The notes under the pieces: model-generated
What the model was told of the DNA's origin: nothing
Seen by the model: only the letters and a program-made list of their open reading frames with translations
Databases searched by the model: none
Shown: one piece after another, positions 9,934-17,501 of the stretch
Position numbering within the stretch: the stretch's first letter is position 1
Layout: the number at the start of each line of letters is the position of its first letter
Made by a program: the position numbers and the translations under genes
Source: Chloroflexota bacterium
GTDB taxonomy: Bacteria > Chloroflexota > Dehalococcoidia > Lucifugimonadales > Australimonadaceae
NCBI GenBank assembly: GCA_009838965.1
Contig: VXQP01000076.1
Location: forward strand, 1-43,385
DNA length: 43,385 bases
Direction: 5' to 3'

Positions 9934-10974
9934 ATGCAGCTCACGCTCAGCGTCACCGACCAGTCGCCGATGCGCCGCGGCGAGTCGCCGGCCAATGCTC
10001 TCCGCGACACCGTGGCCGTGGCGCAGGCGGCCGAACGCCTCGGCTACGAACGCTACTGGGTCGCCGAGCACCACAACACCGGCACGTACGCGGGCACCAG
10101 CCCCGAGATACTCGTCGGCCAGCTCCTTGCGAACACCTCCCGCATCCGCGTCGGCAGCGGCGGCGTCATGCTCTCCCACTACTCGGCGCTCAAGGTCGCG
10201 GAGCAGTTCTCCGTCCTCGAGTCGCTCTACCCCGGACGCGTCGACCTCGGCATCGGGCGCGCACCCGGCAGCGACCACACCACCATGTTCGCGCTCGCCT
10301 ACCCGAAGCGCCCCGCGGACATCGAGACCTTCCCGCAGCAGGTCGTCGACCTCATCGGCTACCTGCACGACGGCCTCCAGCCGGACCACCCGTTCGCTGC
10401 GGTGAAAGCGCGCCCCGGCCCGCCGCCCGACTCCACGCCGGAGGTCTGGTTGCTCGGCTCCAGCGACTACTCCGCGAACCTCGCCGCCTACGTCGGGCTG
10501 CCGTTCGCGTTCGCCGACTTCTTCGGCCACACCGGCAAGCACGGCCCCGCCGTCGCCGAGATCTACCGGCGCAACTTCCGCCCCTCCCCGCTCTGCCCGG
10601 AGCCGCGCGTCAACGTCACCGCGCAGGTCGTCTGCGCCTCGACCGAGGAGGAGGCCCGATTCCTCGCGTCGAGCCGCAACCTCAACCGCGCGCGGCGCGC
10701 CATCCAGGCGCAGGGCGGCGAGCAGATGCACGGCCTCGCCCCGCCGGAGGAGGCGTCGCAGGTCGACCTCGGCCCCGCAGCGAAGGACTACGTCGCGCAG
10801 TTCACCGAGGGCTACATCGACGGCGACCCTGCGCAGGTGAAGGAGGCGCTGCTTGCGATGGCCGAGCGCTACGAGACCACGGACGTCGGCGTCGTCACCA
10901 TCACCTACCGCGTCGAGGACCGCATCCGCTCCTACGAGCTCGTCGCCCGCGAGTTCGGCCTGAGCACTGAGTAG
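9934..10974 (+). CDS. Luciferase-like (LLM) flavin-dependent oxidoreductase
   Basis: 346 residues in a TIM-barrel bacterial-luciferase family. The N-terminal LTLSVTDQSPMRRGE, RYWVAEHHNTGTYAGTSPE and the VDLGIGRAPGSDHTT block resemble the 'group 1' luciferase-family oxidoreductases. Such proteins use FMNH2 or F420 to oxidise small organic molecules. The start lies 3 nt after the hydrolase stop codon, pointing to translational coupling. The RidA gene follows 72 nt later. The substrate is unknown. Confidence 0.85.
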   Translation: MQLTLSVTDQSPMRRGESPANALRDTVAVAQAAERLGYERYWVAEHHNTGTYAGTSPEILVGQLLANTSRIRVGSGGVMLSHYSALKVAEQFSVLESLYPGRVDLGIGRAPGSDHTTMFALAYPKRPADIETFPQQVVDLIGYLHDGLQPDHPFAAVKARPGPPPDSTPEVWLLGSSDYSANLAAYVGLPFAFADFFGHTGKHGPAVAEIYRRNFRPSPLCPEPRVNVTAQVVCASTEEEARFLASSRNLNRARRAIQAQGGEQMHGLAPPEEASQVDLGPAAKDYVAQFTEGYIDGDPAQVKEALLAMAERYETTDVGVVTITYRVEDRIRSYELVAREFGLSTE

Positions 10975-11046
10975 CGCACGTCGCGCCGCGCTGTCGTACC
11001 ATCCCCACGACAACCAACCGCCGCGTGAACGGCAGGAGACCAGACT

Positions 11047-11433
11047 ATGGGCAGACGGCAGACCATCCACATCCCCGGCGTACAGCACAGCGCCCCCATC
11101 CCCTACGGCGCACGCGTCGGCAACGTCATCTACAGCTCCGCGATTCAGGGCATCAACGCCGACACCGGCGAGCTCTCCGAGGACGTCTACGAGCAGGCGC
11201 GGCAGTGCTTCCGCAACATGCACACCTTCCTGGAGATCGCCGGCGCGACGCCGGACGACATCGTCCGCCTCACCTGTTTCCTCGCCGACCTTGGCGACCG
11301 CCAGGCGCTCAACGAGCCCTGGCTCGCACTCTTCCCCGACGAGAACGATCGCCCCTCCCGCCACACGTCCAAGTATGAGCCCCCTCCAGGGGGTATGAAG
11401 ATCCAGATAGAGGTCGTCGCCGTCGTCGAGTGA
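11047..11433 (+). CDS. RidA/YjgF family protein
   Basis: 128 residues from the ATG at 11047 with a CAGGAG site upstream. Family hallmarks: NVIYSSAIQGINADTGEL, the QARQCFRNMHTFLEIAGATPDDIVRLTCFLADL core, and a C-terminal KIQIEVVAVVE strand. RidA proteins hydrolyse reactive enamine/imine intermediates; many relatives in catabolic clusters act on other substrates. The usual basic residue near the active site may be the Arg in RPSRHT. It sits behind the hydrolase-LLM pair and may belong to the same pathway. Confidence 0.88.
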   Translation: MGRRQTIHIPGVQHSAPIPYGARVGNVIYSSAIQGINADTGELSEDVYEQARQCFRNMHTFLEIAGATPDDIVRLTCFLADLGDRQALNEPWLALFPDENDRPSRHTSKYEPPPGGMKIQIEVVAVVE

Positions 11434-11460
11434 CGCCCGTCATTCCCGCGCCCTTCTCCG

Positions 11461-11486
11461 GCATTCCCGCGAAGGCGGGAATCCAG
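11461..11486. repeat. REP family A palindrome
   Basis: GCATTCCCGCGAAGGCGGGAATCCAG-type copy preceded at 11439-11450 by a partial half-copy (GTCATTCCCGCG), as if one element had been interrupted or partly duplicated. Confidence 0.8.
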
Positions 11487-11533
11487 AGTGCCCGTCAGGC
11501 CGGCGGGGCGGCACCCCGGTGTGGGCGTCTGTT

Positions 11534-11585
11534 CCCCTCTCCCTTGAGGGGAGAGGGGAACGCGCTTCAGCGCGCGGGTGAGGGC
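11534..11585. repeat. REP family B double palindrome
   Basis: CCCCTCTCCCTTGAGGGGAGAGGGG stem with a CGCGCTTCAGCGCG second stem. It lies between convergent ridA and the HAD phosphatase gene, where it could also act as a terminator structure. Confidence 0.85.
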
Positions 11586-11607
11586 GAACCGGTGGGGGGA
11601 GCGCTTC

Positions 11608-12267
11608 TCAGCGTCGCCTGGCTGGACCTGTTAGGCCCTCGATGGCAGATGGCAATTCCCTGAACGCAGCGACCCTGGCAGTTGCTTCGGACAAATCGTG
11701 AGATGCAGTGAACGCGTTTGCCACCACGATGCAGTCAATACCCGCCGCTATTGCCGATTTCAACCCTCTCGCCGAATCTTCAACAACCACCGCTTCAGCA
11801 GCTGTAGCACCAAAGCATTGGAGCCCTTTCAGATAGGGTTCGGGATGTGGTTTGGCTCGCTCGTAGTCCTCCACGGTCAAATAGAATTCCATATAGTCCA
11901 GAATAGATCGTTTTTCGTGTATCAAGGTGAAGTCAGTTCGTTTGGATGTAGTAACTATGCCCATCCTGTACGTATCTGCTAGTTCGGCTAGTGTTTCCAG
12001 GATGCCTTCGATCTCGATTTTTTCGTTCATCAGATATTCCCGATAGTATCGGTCTCTCAGTTCTCGACCAAGTTGAATTTCGGATCCGGATCTTCCTGAA
12101 ACTCGTGCCGCCTCCCACGCGGACACTCCATTAGCCATATTCACCAGGTATGCGTCTCGTTGGAGATCAATTCCGAGAGATGCTAGGGCTCGTTTATTTG
12201 CCATGTAGTACCAATTCTCCGTTTCGACCAAAACCCCATCATGGTCAAAAAGGATGTATCTCTTCAT
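11608..12267 (-). CDS. HAD-superfamily phosphatase/phosphomutase
   Basis: 219 residues. HAD motifs: I, LFDHDGVLVET (nucleophile Asp and acid/base Asp); II, TTSK; III, the Lys in AKPHPEPYLKGL; IV, VVVEDSARGL. A helical cap lies between motifs I and II, as in subclass I enzymes of the phosphoglycolate/beta-phosphoglucomutase type. The substrate is probably a small phosphorylated metabolite. It lies 25 nt downstream of purC on the same strand, so the two form a likely operon. Both genes have lower GC than their surroundings. Confidence 0.88.
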   Translation of the reverse strand: MKRYILFDHDGVLVETENWYYMANKRALASLGIDLQRDAYLVNMANGVSAWEAARVSGRSGSEIQLGRELRDRYYREYLMNEKIEIEGILETLAELADTYRMGIVTTSKRTDFTLIHEKRSILDYMEFYLTVEDYERAKPHPEPYLKGLQCFGATAAEAVVVEDSARGLKSAIAAGIDCIVVANAFTASHDLSEATARVAAFRELPSAIEGLTGPARRR

Positions 12268-12292
12268 TGTTATGCTCGATTCAATATTACGA

Positions 12293-13282
12293 TCATGTGA
12301 CTCCTTCGAGGTTGCTTACCAAACGTGTCTCGATCGGTTGGTCCGCCTCTGGAAAATCGAAAGAGCGACCAGTGATCTTCTCGTAAAGGTAGATGTAGCG
12401 CCTTGAGAGCTCAACTACAAGGTCATGCGGTGCCGGTGGCAGGACCTCATCCTCGTAGGGGTTGCAGTTCTCCGCGAACCAGAGCCGGAGGAATTCTTTG
12501 TCGACGTTGTCGGGTTCCTGCCCCTCCCGCATGCGCTGTTCATAAGAGTCGGCGATCCAGTAGCGACTGGAGTCAGGGGTGTGGATCTCGTCGATCAGTA
12601 GGATCTCACCGTTCTCATCACGGCCCATCTCATATTTGGTGTCCACGAGAACGAGGCCATGCTCGGCTGCCTTTGCTTGACCGAAAGCGAAGAGTTCGTT
12701 CGCGATGCGGCTACATTGTTCCCAATCATCGGTCGTCATCCAGTTCTCGGACACGATCTCGTCTGGGCTGATCGGACGGTCGTGGTCCTCATCCTTGGTG
12801 GTCGGTGTGAGGTAATTCGTCGGGAGCTTCTGGTTCTTCGTCAGGCCGTCGGGCAAATCGATACCACAGTAGCGGCGCCGACCACTCTGATAGACCGTCC
12901 AGAGGGAGGTGTTCGTAGTTCCCGTGATGTATCCACGCACTACGAACTCGATCGGAAAGACGGTACACTTTTTGGCAATTGTGACGTTTGGGTCGGGGAT
13001 AGATAGGACCTGATTTGGCACAATATGGCGGGTCTGTTCAAACCACCATGCGCTCGTCATGTTGAGGACCTGTCCTTTGAAGGGGATAGCGGCCAGCACC
13101 CGGTCGAAGGCACTCTGCCGGTCAGTGGTGATGAGTGCGATACGATCCCCAAGATCGTATCGATCCCGTACTTTGCCTTTGAACTTCTTACCTTGAGAGA
13201 GATTCGTCTCAATGAGACAGTTTCCAAGATCTCGTCGTATGCGATCCGTGTAGCCCTCCGGGGTGTAGATAGCGTTCTCCAT
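12293..13282 (-). CDS. purC: SAICAR synthetase (phosphoribosylaminoimidazole-succinocarboxamide synthase)
   Basis: 329 residues from the ATG at 13282, preceded by GGAGG about 10 nt upstream. It joins CAIR and aspartate with ATP in de novo purine synthesis. Signatures: GKKFKGKVRDRYDL, ITTDRQSAFDRVLA, VRGYITGTTNTSLW and LVDTKYEMG...LIDEIHTPDSSRYW. The length and inserts match the longer class (about 300 residues, as in yeast Ade1) rather than the ~240-residue E. coli class. The frame is open far upstream but without homology. No other pur gene is here. The linked HAD gene and lower GC suggest the pair moved together. Confidence 0.92.
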   Translation of the reverse strand: MENAIYTPEGYTDRIRRDLGNCLIETNLSQGKKFKGKVRDRYDLGDRIALITTDRQSAFDRVLAAIPFKGQVLNMTSAWWFEQTRHIVPNQVLSIPDPNVTIAKKCTVFPIEFVVRGYITGTTNTSLWTVYQSGRRRYCGIDLPDGLTKNQKLPTNYLTPTTKDEDHDRPISPDEIVSENWMTTDDWEQCSRIANELFAFGQAKAAEHGLVLVDTKYEMGRDENGEILLIDEIHTPDSSRYWIADSYEQRMREGQEPDNVDKEFLRLWFAENCNPYEDEVLPPAPHDLVVELSRRYIYLYEKITGRSFDFPEADQPIETRLVSNLEGVT

Positions 13283-13551
13283 TTTATTGTTGCCTCCGCA
13301 ACGCCAAGAGCCTGCGCTGGATGGCCCTATTCGCACCAATAGCGGGCACGAGGGCAGCGCAACCCCATTCTCGCTGTTGCGCCCTGCGGAGACAACCATC
13401 GCGCCGAGACCTTCCGGGGCCTGACTTGGCCCGTGTACAACGGGGGGCGGTGTTATGGGAACCAACGCCATAGACGGTGAGCCGCCCGGCGGAGTTCGCA
13501 ATCGGTACGTCGTGGTGGGTGGGAAGAGCCGCGTCTGCCCAGCGTTCCCCC
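13283..13551. other. Intergenic region upstream of purC
   Basis: 269 bp between purC and the HesB-like gene, both on the minus strand. Open frames here look like shadows. It presumably holds the purC promoter, but no convincing -35/-10 pair or riboswitch-like fold was recognised by eye. Confidence 0.4.
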
Positions 13552-13839
13552 TTAGTAGATATCCAGCGTGAACCGCGGGCTCGGCACGCCGCTGGTCTTG
13601 TAGTCCAGCACCGCGTTGGCCAGCCCGTCCGCAACGATCTGCTCGATGACGAGCACCGTCGCCCCGTCGTGCGCGTAGGCGACGTCCGCCGCGCCGCGCT
13701 GGTCGATCACGATGCCCCAGTCGCCCTGCCCTGTCCACACCGGCGGCACCGCGAGACGCAGCAGCCTGCCCGGCTCCAGCGCCCGCGCGTTCCCCACTCG
13801 CCGAAGCTCGGCAAGCGCCGATTCCGTCACCGTCAGCAT
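13552..13839 (-). CDS. HesB/IscA-fold protein lacking the cysteines
   Basis: 95 residues. The pattern MLTVTESALAELRR ... LLRLAVP ... DWGIVID ... VLVIEQIVADGLANAVLDYK ... PRFTL follows A-type Fe-S carrier proteins (IscA/HesB). There is no cysteine at all, so the usual three Cys ligands are missing and it cannot carry a cluster in the classical way. Many genomes have such Cys-free relatives of unknown role. Its start is 2 nt past the stop of the upstream SDR gene, so the two are almost certainly co-transcribed. Confidence 0.65.
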   Translation of the reverse strand: MLTVTESALAELRRVGNARALEPGRLLRLAVPPVWTGQGDWGIVIDQRGAADVAYAHDGATVLVIEQIVADGLANAVLDYKTSGVPSPRFTLDIY

Positions 13840-13841
13840 CG

Positions 13842-14579
13842 CTACTGCAGGACCACCAACTCGCCGTCCTTGTAGTCCAGCAGGTGGCCGGACAGCTCCA
13901 TCGACGCCTCGGCGGCGAGCAAGAACCGAGGCCCGGCGTAGTCCGGCCCCGGCATCCGGTTGCGCGCCTCCTCCGGCGCGTCCTCCGTCGCGATCGCCGC
14001 GCCAGGCGAGATGATGACGACGCTGATGTTGGAGTCACGCACCTCTTCCGCGTGGAACTTCGTGAACGTGATGAGCGAGTCCTTCGCGGTTGCGTACGCC
14101 AGCGCACCGGGCGGGGTGAGGCCACCGCCGCCGTGCAGGTTCACGATGTTCCCGCCACCGCCCTGCTCCATGTACGGCACCGCGTGCTTGGAGGCGAGGA
14201 ACGAGCCGAGCAGCGCCACGCCCATCACCGTGTCCCAGAACCACGTCTTCTCCATGTCCTGGATCTTCGGCCAGCGCGGCTTGTCGTTCCAGTTGAAGTG
14301 CGGCACGATGGCCGCGTCGTTGATGAGGACGTCGATCCCGCCGAAGCGCTCGTTCACCTGCGCCATGAGCGACGCGACCGTCTCCTCGTTCGTAACGTCG
14401 GTGGGAACGGCCATCGCCTCCGCACCGAGCTCGCCCAGCTCGCCGAGCGTCTGCTGCAGGCGGGTCTCGTCGATGTCGGCTATCGCCACCTTCGCCCCTT
14501 CACGGGCGAACCCGTGGGCGATGTAGCGTCCTATCCCCTTCGCGGAACCCGTGATCACCACGGACTTGTCCTTCAGCAT
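13842..14579 (-). CDS. SDR-family oxidoreductase
   Basis: 245 residues from an ATG with AAGGAGG upstream. Short-chain dehydrogenase motifs: TGSAKGIG (cofactor glycine motif), INDAA in place of the usual NNAG, and YATAK (catalytic Tyr and Lys). The position that normally carries the catalytic Ser falls in a Gly run (NLHGGGGLTPPGALAYATAK), so proton relay may differ. The substrate is unknown. It is followed immediately by the Cys-free HesB-like gene. The leader (AAGGAGGCGCAC before ATGCTG) is nearly the same as that of the SDR gene at 15223. Confidence 0.87.
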   Translation of the reverse strand: MLKDKSVVITGSAKGIGRYIAHGFAREGAKVAIADIDETRLQQTLGELGELGAEAMAVPTDVTNEETVASLMAQVNERFGGIDVLINDAAIVPHFNWNDKPRWPKIQDMEKTWFWDTVMGVALLGSFLASKHAVPYMEQGGGGNIVNLHGGGGLTPPGALAYATAKDSLITFTKFHAEEVRDSNISVVIISPGAAIATEDAPEEARNRMPGPDYAGPRFLLAAEASMELSGHLLDYKDGELVVLQ

Positions 14580-14598
14580 CGTGCGCCTCCTTGATGCT

Positions 14599-14646
14599 CC
14601 CTCGCCTTCCGGGAGAGGGGTAACGCGCTTCAGCGCGCGGTGAGGG
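14599..14646. repeat. REP family B double palindrome
   Basis: CCCTCGCCTTCCGGGAGAGGGG then TAACGCGCTTCAGCGCGCGG. It is just upstream of the SDR ribosome site. Confidence 0.8.
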
Positions 14647-14707
14647 TTGCCCCCGCAACCTATGGGATACGGCGCGGAGGGTCAATCCCCGTCATGTCAG
14701 CGGGTCC

Positions 14708-14733
14708 GTCGTTCCTGCGCAGGCAGGAACCTC
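14708..14733. repeat. Diverged REP family A element
   Basis: GTCGTTCCTGCGCAGGCAGGAACCTC. The stem GTTCCTGC/GCAGGAAC is intact although both arms differ from the main family, so the changes are compensatory. Confidence 0.7.
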
Positions 14734-14778
14734 GCCTTCCGTTCATGGTGCGCCTGACGAACCATCCGCCCCTCACCC

Positions 14779-14805
14779 GTCATGCCAGCGGAGGCTGGTA
14801 TCCAG
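14779..14805. repeat. Diverged REP family A element
   Basis: GTCATGCCAGCGGAGGCTGGTATCCAG-type copy. The arms ATGCCAGC and GCTGGTAT still pair (one G-T), again by compensatory change. Confidence 0.7.
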
Positions 14806-14923
14806 GTGGCCAGCCACACGGGAGCAGCGTGTGACACCCGCCCCTTACGCAGTCGCCCCTGCCCGACCTACCATGGTTCCGGCAGCGGCCTCCCACAGTC
14901 GCAGCAGCCTCCCCCTTGCCTTG

Positions 14924-14960
14924 GGAGTGCAGTGGCACCGAATGGCACCAAATGTCACCG
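14924..14960. repeat. Phased 10-bp tandem array 1
   Basis: GGAGTGC followed by three 10-bp units: AGTGGCACCG, AATGGCACCA, AATGTCACCG. A diverged copy of the whole arrangement lies 85 bp downstream. Confidence 0.7.
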
Positions 14961-15008
14961 CTGGAACGGCTGAGGGCGCTTTCGACCGTGCGCGGGAACG
15001 TGGCTGTA

Positions 15009-15045
15009 GGAGTGCATTGAGACCGAATGAGACCAGATGAGACCC
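15009..15045. repeat. Phased 10-bp tandem array 2
   Basis: GGAGTGC followed by ATTGAGACCG, AATGAGACCA, GATGAGACCC. All three units share GAGACC where array 1 has GGCACC or GTCACC. Confidence 0.7.
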
Positions 15046-15095
15046 GGATTTCGCGGCGCGCCTCTGCCAGGGCTGTCCGTACGAGTGATTCTGCA

Positions 15096-15126
15096 AGCAC
15101 TATCCTGTTCATCCTGTCCATCCATG
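15096..15126. repeat. Short 9-bp tandem (CATCCTGTN)
   Basis: CTATCCTGT-TCATCCTGT-CCATCCATG: two and a half copies of a 9-bp unit. ATCCTGTTCATCCTGT-type strings recur in many bacterial genomes. They are noted here without a known role. Confidence 0.5.
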
Positions 15127-15145
15127 TTGATTGCCCGCCCGCAAG

Positions 15146-15174
15146 TTGACACACCAACCTGCCCGTCATAGTGT
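15146..15174 (+). promoter_or_regulatory. Candidate sigma-70-type promoter of the SDR gene at 15223
   Basis: TTGACA (15146-15151), 17-bp spacer, TAGTGT (15169-15174). Predicted start near 15181, leaving a ~42-nt leader with the AAGGAGG site. Confidence 0.55.
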
Positions 15175-15222
15175 CGCAGGCGTGGGGAGGGGAGCGCGGG
15201 AGGAACGTTGAAGGAGGCGCAC

Positions 15223-15975
15223 ATGCTGGAAGGAAAGGTTGCCATCGTATCGGGCGCGGGCCCGAACATCGGACGCGAGATAGCGGGCACGCTCGCCCAG
15301 AACGGCGCAAGCGTCGTCTGCCTCGACATACGACGGGATGCGGCGGAGGCCACCGCACGCGAGGTCGTCGACCGCGGCTACGAGGCCATCGCCGTCGACG
15401 GCGACATCACGAAGCCGGAGGACATGGAGAACCTCGTTTCGCAGGCGCTCGCCGCCTTCGGCCACATAGACATCCTCGTGAACAACGCGGCCATCACCAG
15501 CAGTCCCGGCCTGCTGGACGAAGACCTCGGCACGTTCCGCAAGATCGTGGACGTCATCCTTGCGGGCACGTTCAACTGCACGCAGCACGTCGCGCGGCAG
15601 ATGGTGGCGCAGGGCACGGGCGGCGCCATCGTCAACGTCGCCTCCACCTCCGGCCACCGCGGCAAGAGCGGCGCGATCGCGTACCAGTCGGCCAAGGCGG
15701 GCATCCTCAACTTCACGCGCGCCTGCGCGATGGAGCTCGCCCCGCACAACATCCGCGTCAACTCGCTCACACCAACGCAGACCGGCATGCCGGTGGGCGG
15801 CAAGCCCGCGCGCCCCGACGACGAGGTGCCCGCGAGCGTGCCGCGCGGGCGCTGGGGCAGGCCCCGCGACCAGGCGCAGGCGGTGCTCTTCCTCGTCTCC
15901 GACAACGCTGACTTCATCACCGGCGCAGACCTGCCCGTCGACGGCGGCAACCTCGCCATGCGCCAGTCCGGCTGA
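15223..15975 (+). CDS. SDR-family oxidoreductase
   Basis: 250 residues from the ATG at 15223, five nt after AAGGAGG; a TTG at 15208 lies upstream of that site and is rejected as start. Motifs: SGAGPNIG cofactor loop, D-I-R after the second strand, NNAAI, catalytic Ser in NVASTSG, YQSAK (Tyr, Lys), and a C-terminal GADLPVDGG typical of 3-oxoacyl reductase-like SDRs. The substrate cannot be assigned. It has its own promoter and is separated from the methyltransferase operon by two REP elements. Confidence 0.88.
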   Translation: MLEGKVAIVSGAGPNIGREIAGTLAQNGASVVCLDIRRDAAEATAREVVDRGYEAIAVDGDITKPEDMENLVSQALAAFGHIDILVNNAAITSSPGLLDEDLGTFRKIVDVILAGTFNCTQHVARQMVAQGTGGAIVNVASTSGHRGKSGAIAYQSAKAGILNFTRACAMELAPHNIRVNSLTPTQTGMPVGGKPARPDDEVPASVPRGRWGRPRDQAQAVLFLVSDNADFITGADLPVDGGNLAMRQSG

Positions 15976-15979
15976 CACC

Positions 15980-16006
15980 GTCATTCCCGCGAAGGCGGGA
16001 ATCCAG
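15980..16006. repeat. REP family A palindrome
   Basis: Full copy, 5 bp after the SDR stop codon. It could serve as a 3'-end stabilising hairpin. Confidence 0.85.
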
Positions 16007-16074
16007 CGGGTGAACAGGGGCGGAGGTGGGAGGCGCCTGATGTAGGGCCATCCCTTGTGGGTGCCCTGTCTGCC

Positions 16075-16123
16075 CCCCTCTCCCTTGGGGAGAGGGCAAA
16101 GCGCTTCAGCGCGCGGGTGAGGG
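16075..16123. repeat. REP family B double palindrome
   Basis: CCCCTCTCCCTTGGGGAGAGGG then AAAGCGCTTCAGCGCGCGG. It lies 45 bp before the methyltransferase start. Confidence 0.85.
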
Positions 16124-16167
16124 TGAACTGCGTCCCCTCGTGGGCGCCCATGGAAGGAGAGAGGACT

Positions 16168-16923
16168 ATGACAACGCACCAACACGAGCATCGCGGCCAC
16201 GGCGAGCACGAAGGGCTCCGGTGGGGCCACTCCTGGAAGGAGGAGGACCGCGTCGCCGACTACGTCGAGCGCATGGACGAGCAACAGGACGAACGCCAGC
16301 CCGTCTTCGATCTCCTGACGCGGCTCGTGCAGGCCGAACCGGATGCGCCGGTCCGCATACTCGACATAGGAACCGGCTACGGCCCCGTCGCTACGGCCTG
16401 CCTCGACGCCTTCCCGAACGCCACGGCGGTCGGCATGGACGTGTCGGAGGCGATGATGGAAGCGGGCAGGCCGCGCATGGCCCGCTTCGGCGAGCGCTTC
16501 GCCTACATGCACGGCGACTTCGCTGACGGCGTACTCCCGCAGGACGTCATCGACGCCGGCCCGTACGACCTCGTTGTCTCGGCGCGCGCCATCCATCACC
16601 TCCCCGCCGAGCTGATGGCGAGCCTGTACGCCAGCGTCCATGGCGTGCTCAACCCGGGCGGCGTCTTCTTCAACCTCGACACCGCCTCGCCGGAGACGGA
16701 CTTCCTGCGCAATGCCATGCGCGGCGCACGACGGCGCGACGAGAACCGGCCGCCCCGCGAAGAGCGCCGCACGCCGGAGCAGCTCGCCCACGACGCGATG
16801 CACCACCACCGGAACGCCACGCTCGCGCGTCACCTGGAATGGCTGCACGCCGCCGGCTTCACTCACGTCGAGTGCTTCTGGAAGAACCTCTCCCTCGCCC
16901 TCGTCGGCGGCTACAAGGTGTAG
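16168..16923 (+). CDS. Class I SAM-dependent methyltransferase
   Basis: 251 residues from the ATG at 16168, preceded by AAGGAGAGAGG. The N-terminus is His-rich (six His in the first 14 residues), a possible metal-binding tail. The Rossmann core starts at ILDIGTGYG (64-72), then VGMDVSEAMM (acidic ribose ligand), and YDLVVSARAIHHL (motif IV region). It belongs to the methyltransf_11/25 type acting on small molecules; the substrate is unknown. The stop is 3 nt from the MOSC gene. It starts a run of four closely packed genes. Confidence 0.85.
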   Translation: MTTHQHEHRGHGEHEGLRWGHSWKEEDRVADYVERMDEQQDERQPVFDLLTRLVQAEPDAPVRILDIGTGYGPVATACLDAFPNATAVGMDVSEAMMEAGRPRMARFGERFAYMHGDFADGVLPQDVIDAGPYDLVVSARAIHHLPAELMASLYASVHGVLNPGGVFFNLDTASPETDFLRNAMRGARRRDENRPPREERRTPEQLAHDAMHHHRNATLARHLEWLHAAGFTHVECFWKNLSLALVGGYKV

Positions 16924-16926
16924 GCC

Positions 16927-17496
16927 GTGGCAACCGCAGCACAACACCGGACGATGGCGCAACTGGAAGCGGGACTCGATGACGTTCGTCGCTCGCCGAA
17001 GGACGAAGGTACGCTGGAACTCATCGTGCGGCGTCCCCAGAGGTTGGAACGCGAACTGGTCGACGAGGGCACGCTCGACGTAGACGCAGGGCTGGTAGGC
17101 GACAACTGGCTGACCCGCGGCAGCACCGGCACGCCGGACGGCTCGGCCGACCCCGAGTTGCAGGTCACGCTCATGAACTCCCGCGTCGCCGACCTCGTGG
17201 CGGGAAGCAGGGAGCGCTGGCATCTGGCGGGCGACCAGCTCTTCGTCGACATGGACATCGGCTGGACGAACCTCCCGCCCGGCACGCGGCTGGCTATCGG
17301 GACGGCGGTGCTGGAGGTCTCGGCCAAACCCCACAACGGCTGTGCGAAGTTCAGCGGGCGGTTCGGCGCGGATGCGCTGCGGCTCGTCGTTTCGGCGGCG
17401 GGCCAGGAGCTCTGCCTGCGCGGCATCAACGCGAAGGTGGTGCAGTCCGGCGGCGTGCGGGTGGGAGACGCCGTACGCAAGCTCGGCGCGGCGTAG
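16927..17496 (+). CDS. MOSC-domain protein
   Basis: 189 residues from a GTG at 16927, 3 nt after the previous stop. MOSC features: LVGDNWLTRG, LMNSRVADLVAG, LAGDQLFVDMDIGWTNLPPGTRLAIGTAVLEVSAKPHNGCAKF with the conserved Cys, RGINAKVVQSGGVRVGDAV. MOSC domains occur in molybdenum-cofactor sulfurases and in YiiM-type reductases of N-hydroxylated compounds. Here the domain is alone, without a sulfurase or ferredoxin part. Its context with a methyltransferase, an FAD oxidoreductase and a transporter suggests a role in small-molecule modification or detoxification. Confidence 0.82.
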   Translation: MATAAQHRTMAQLEAGLDDVRRSPKDEGTLELIVRRPQRLERELVDEGTLDVDAGLVGDNWLTRGSTGTPDGSADPELQVTLMNSRVADLVAGSRERWHLAGDQLFVDMDIGWTNLPPGTRLAIGTAVLEVSAKPHNGCAKFSGRFGADALRLVVSAAGQELCLRGINAKVVQSGGVRVGDAVRKLGAA

Positions 17497-17501
17497 CGCG
17501 C

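Noticed and set aside
9130-11364. Very long minus-strand ORF opposite the hydrolase, LLM and RidA genes
   Set aside because: Val/Gly/Ala/Asp-rich antisense shadow typical of high-GC coding DNA; the plus-strand genes have clear families.
13283-14125. Upstream extension of the purC frame
   Set aside because: It is an open but Arg/Ser-rich shadow of the HesB-like and SDR genes; the PurC family begins near MENAIYTPEGY, which has a good ribosome site.
5915-16123. CRISPR array from the recurring short palindromes
   Set aside because: Copies are widely and unevenly spaced, lie between genes and in two orientations or families, and lack spacer-repeat regularity and cas genes.
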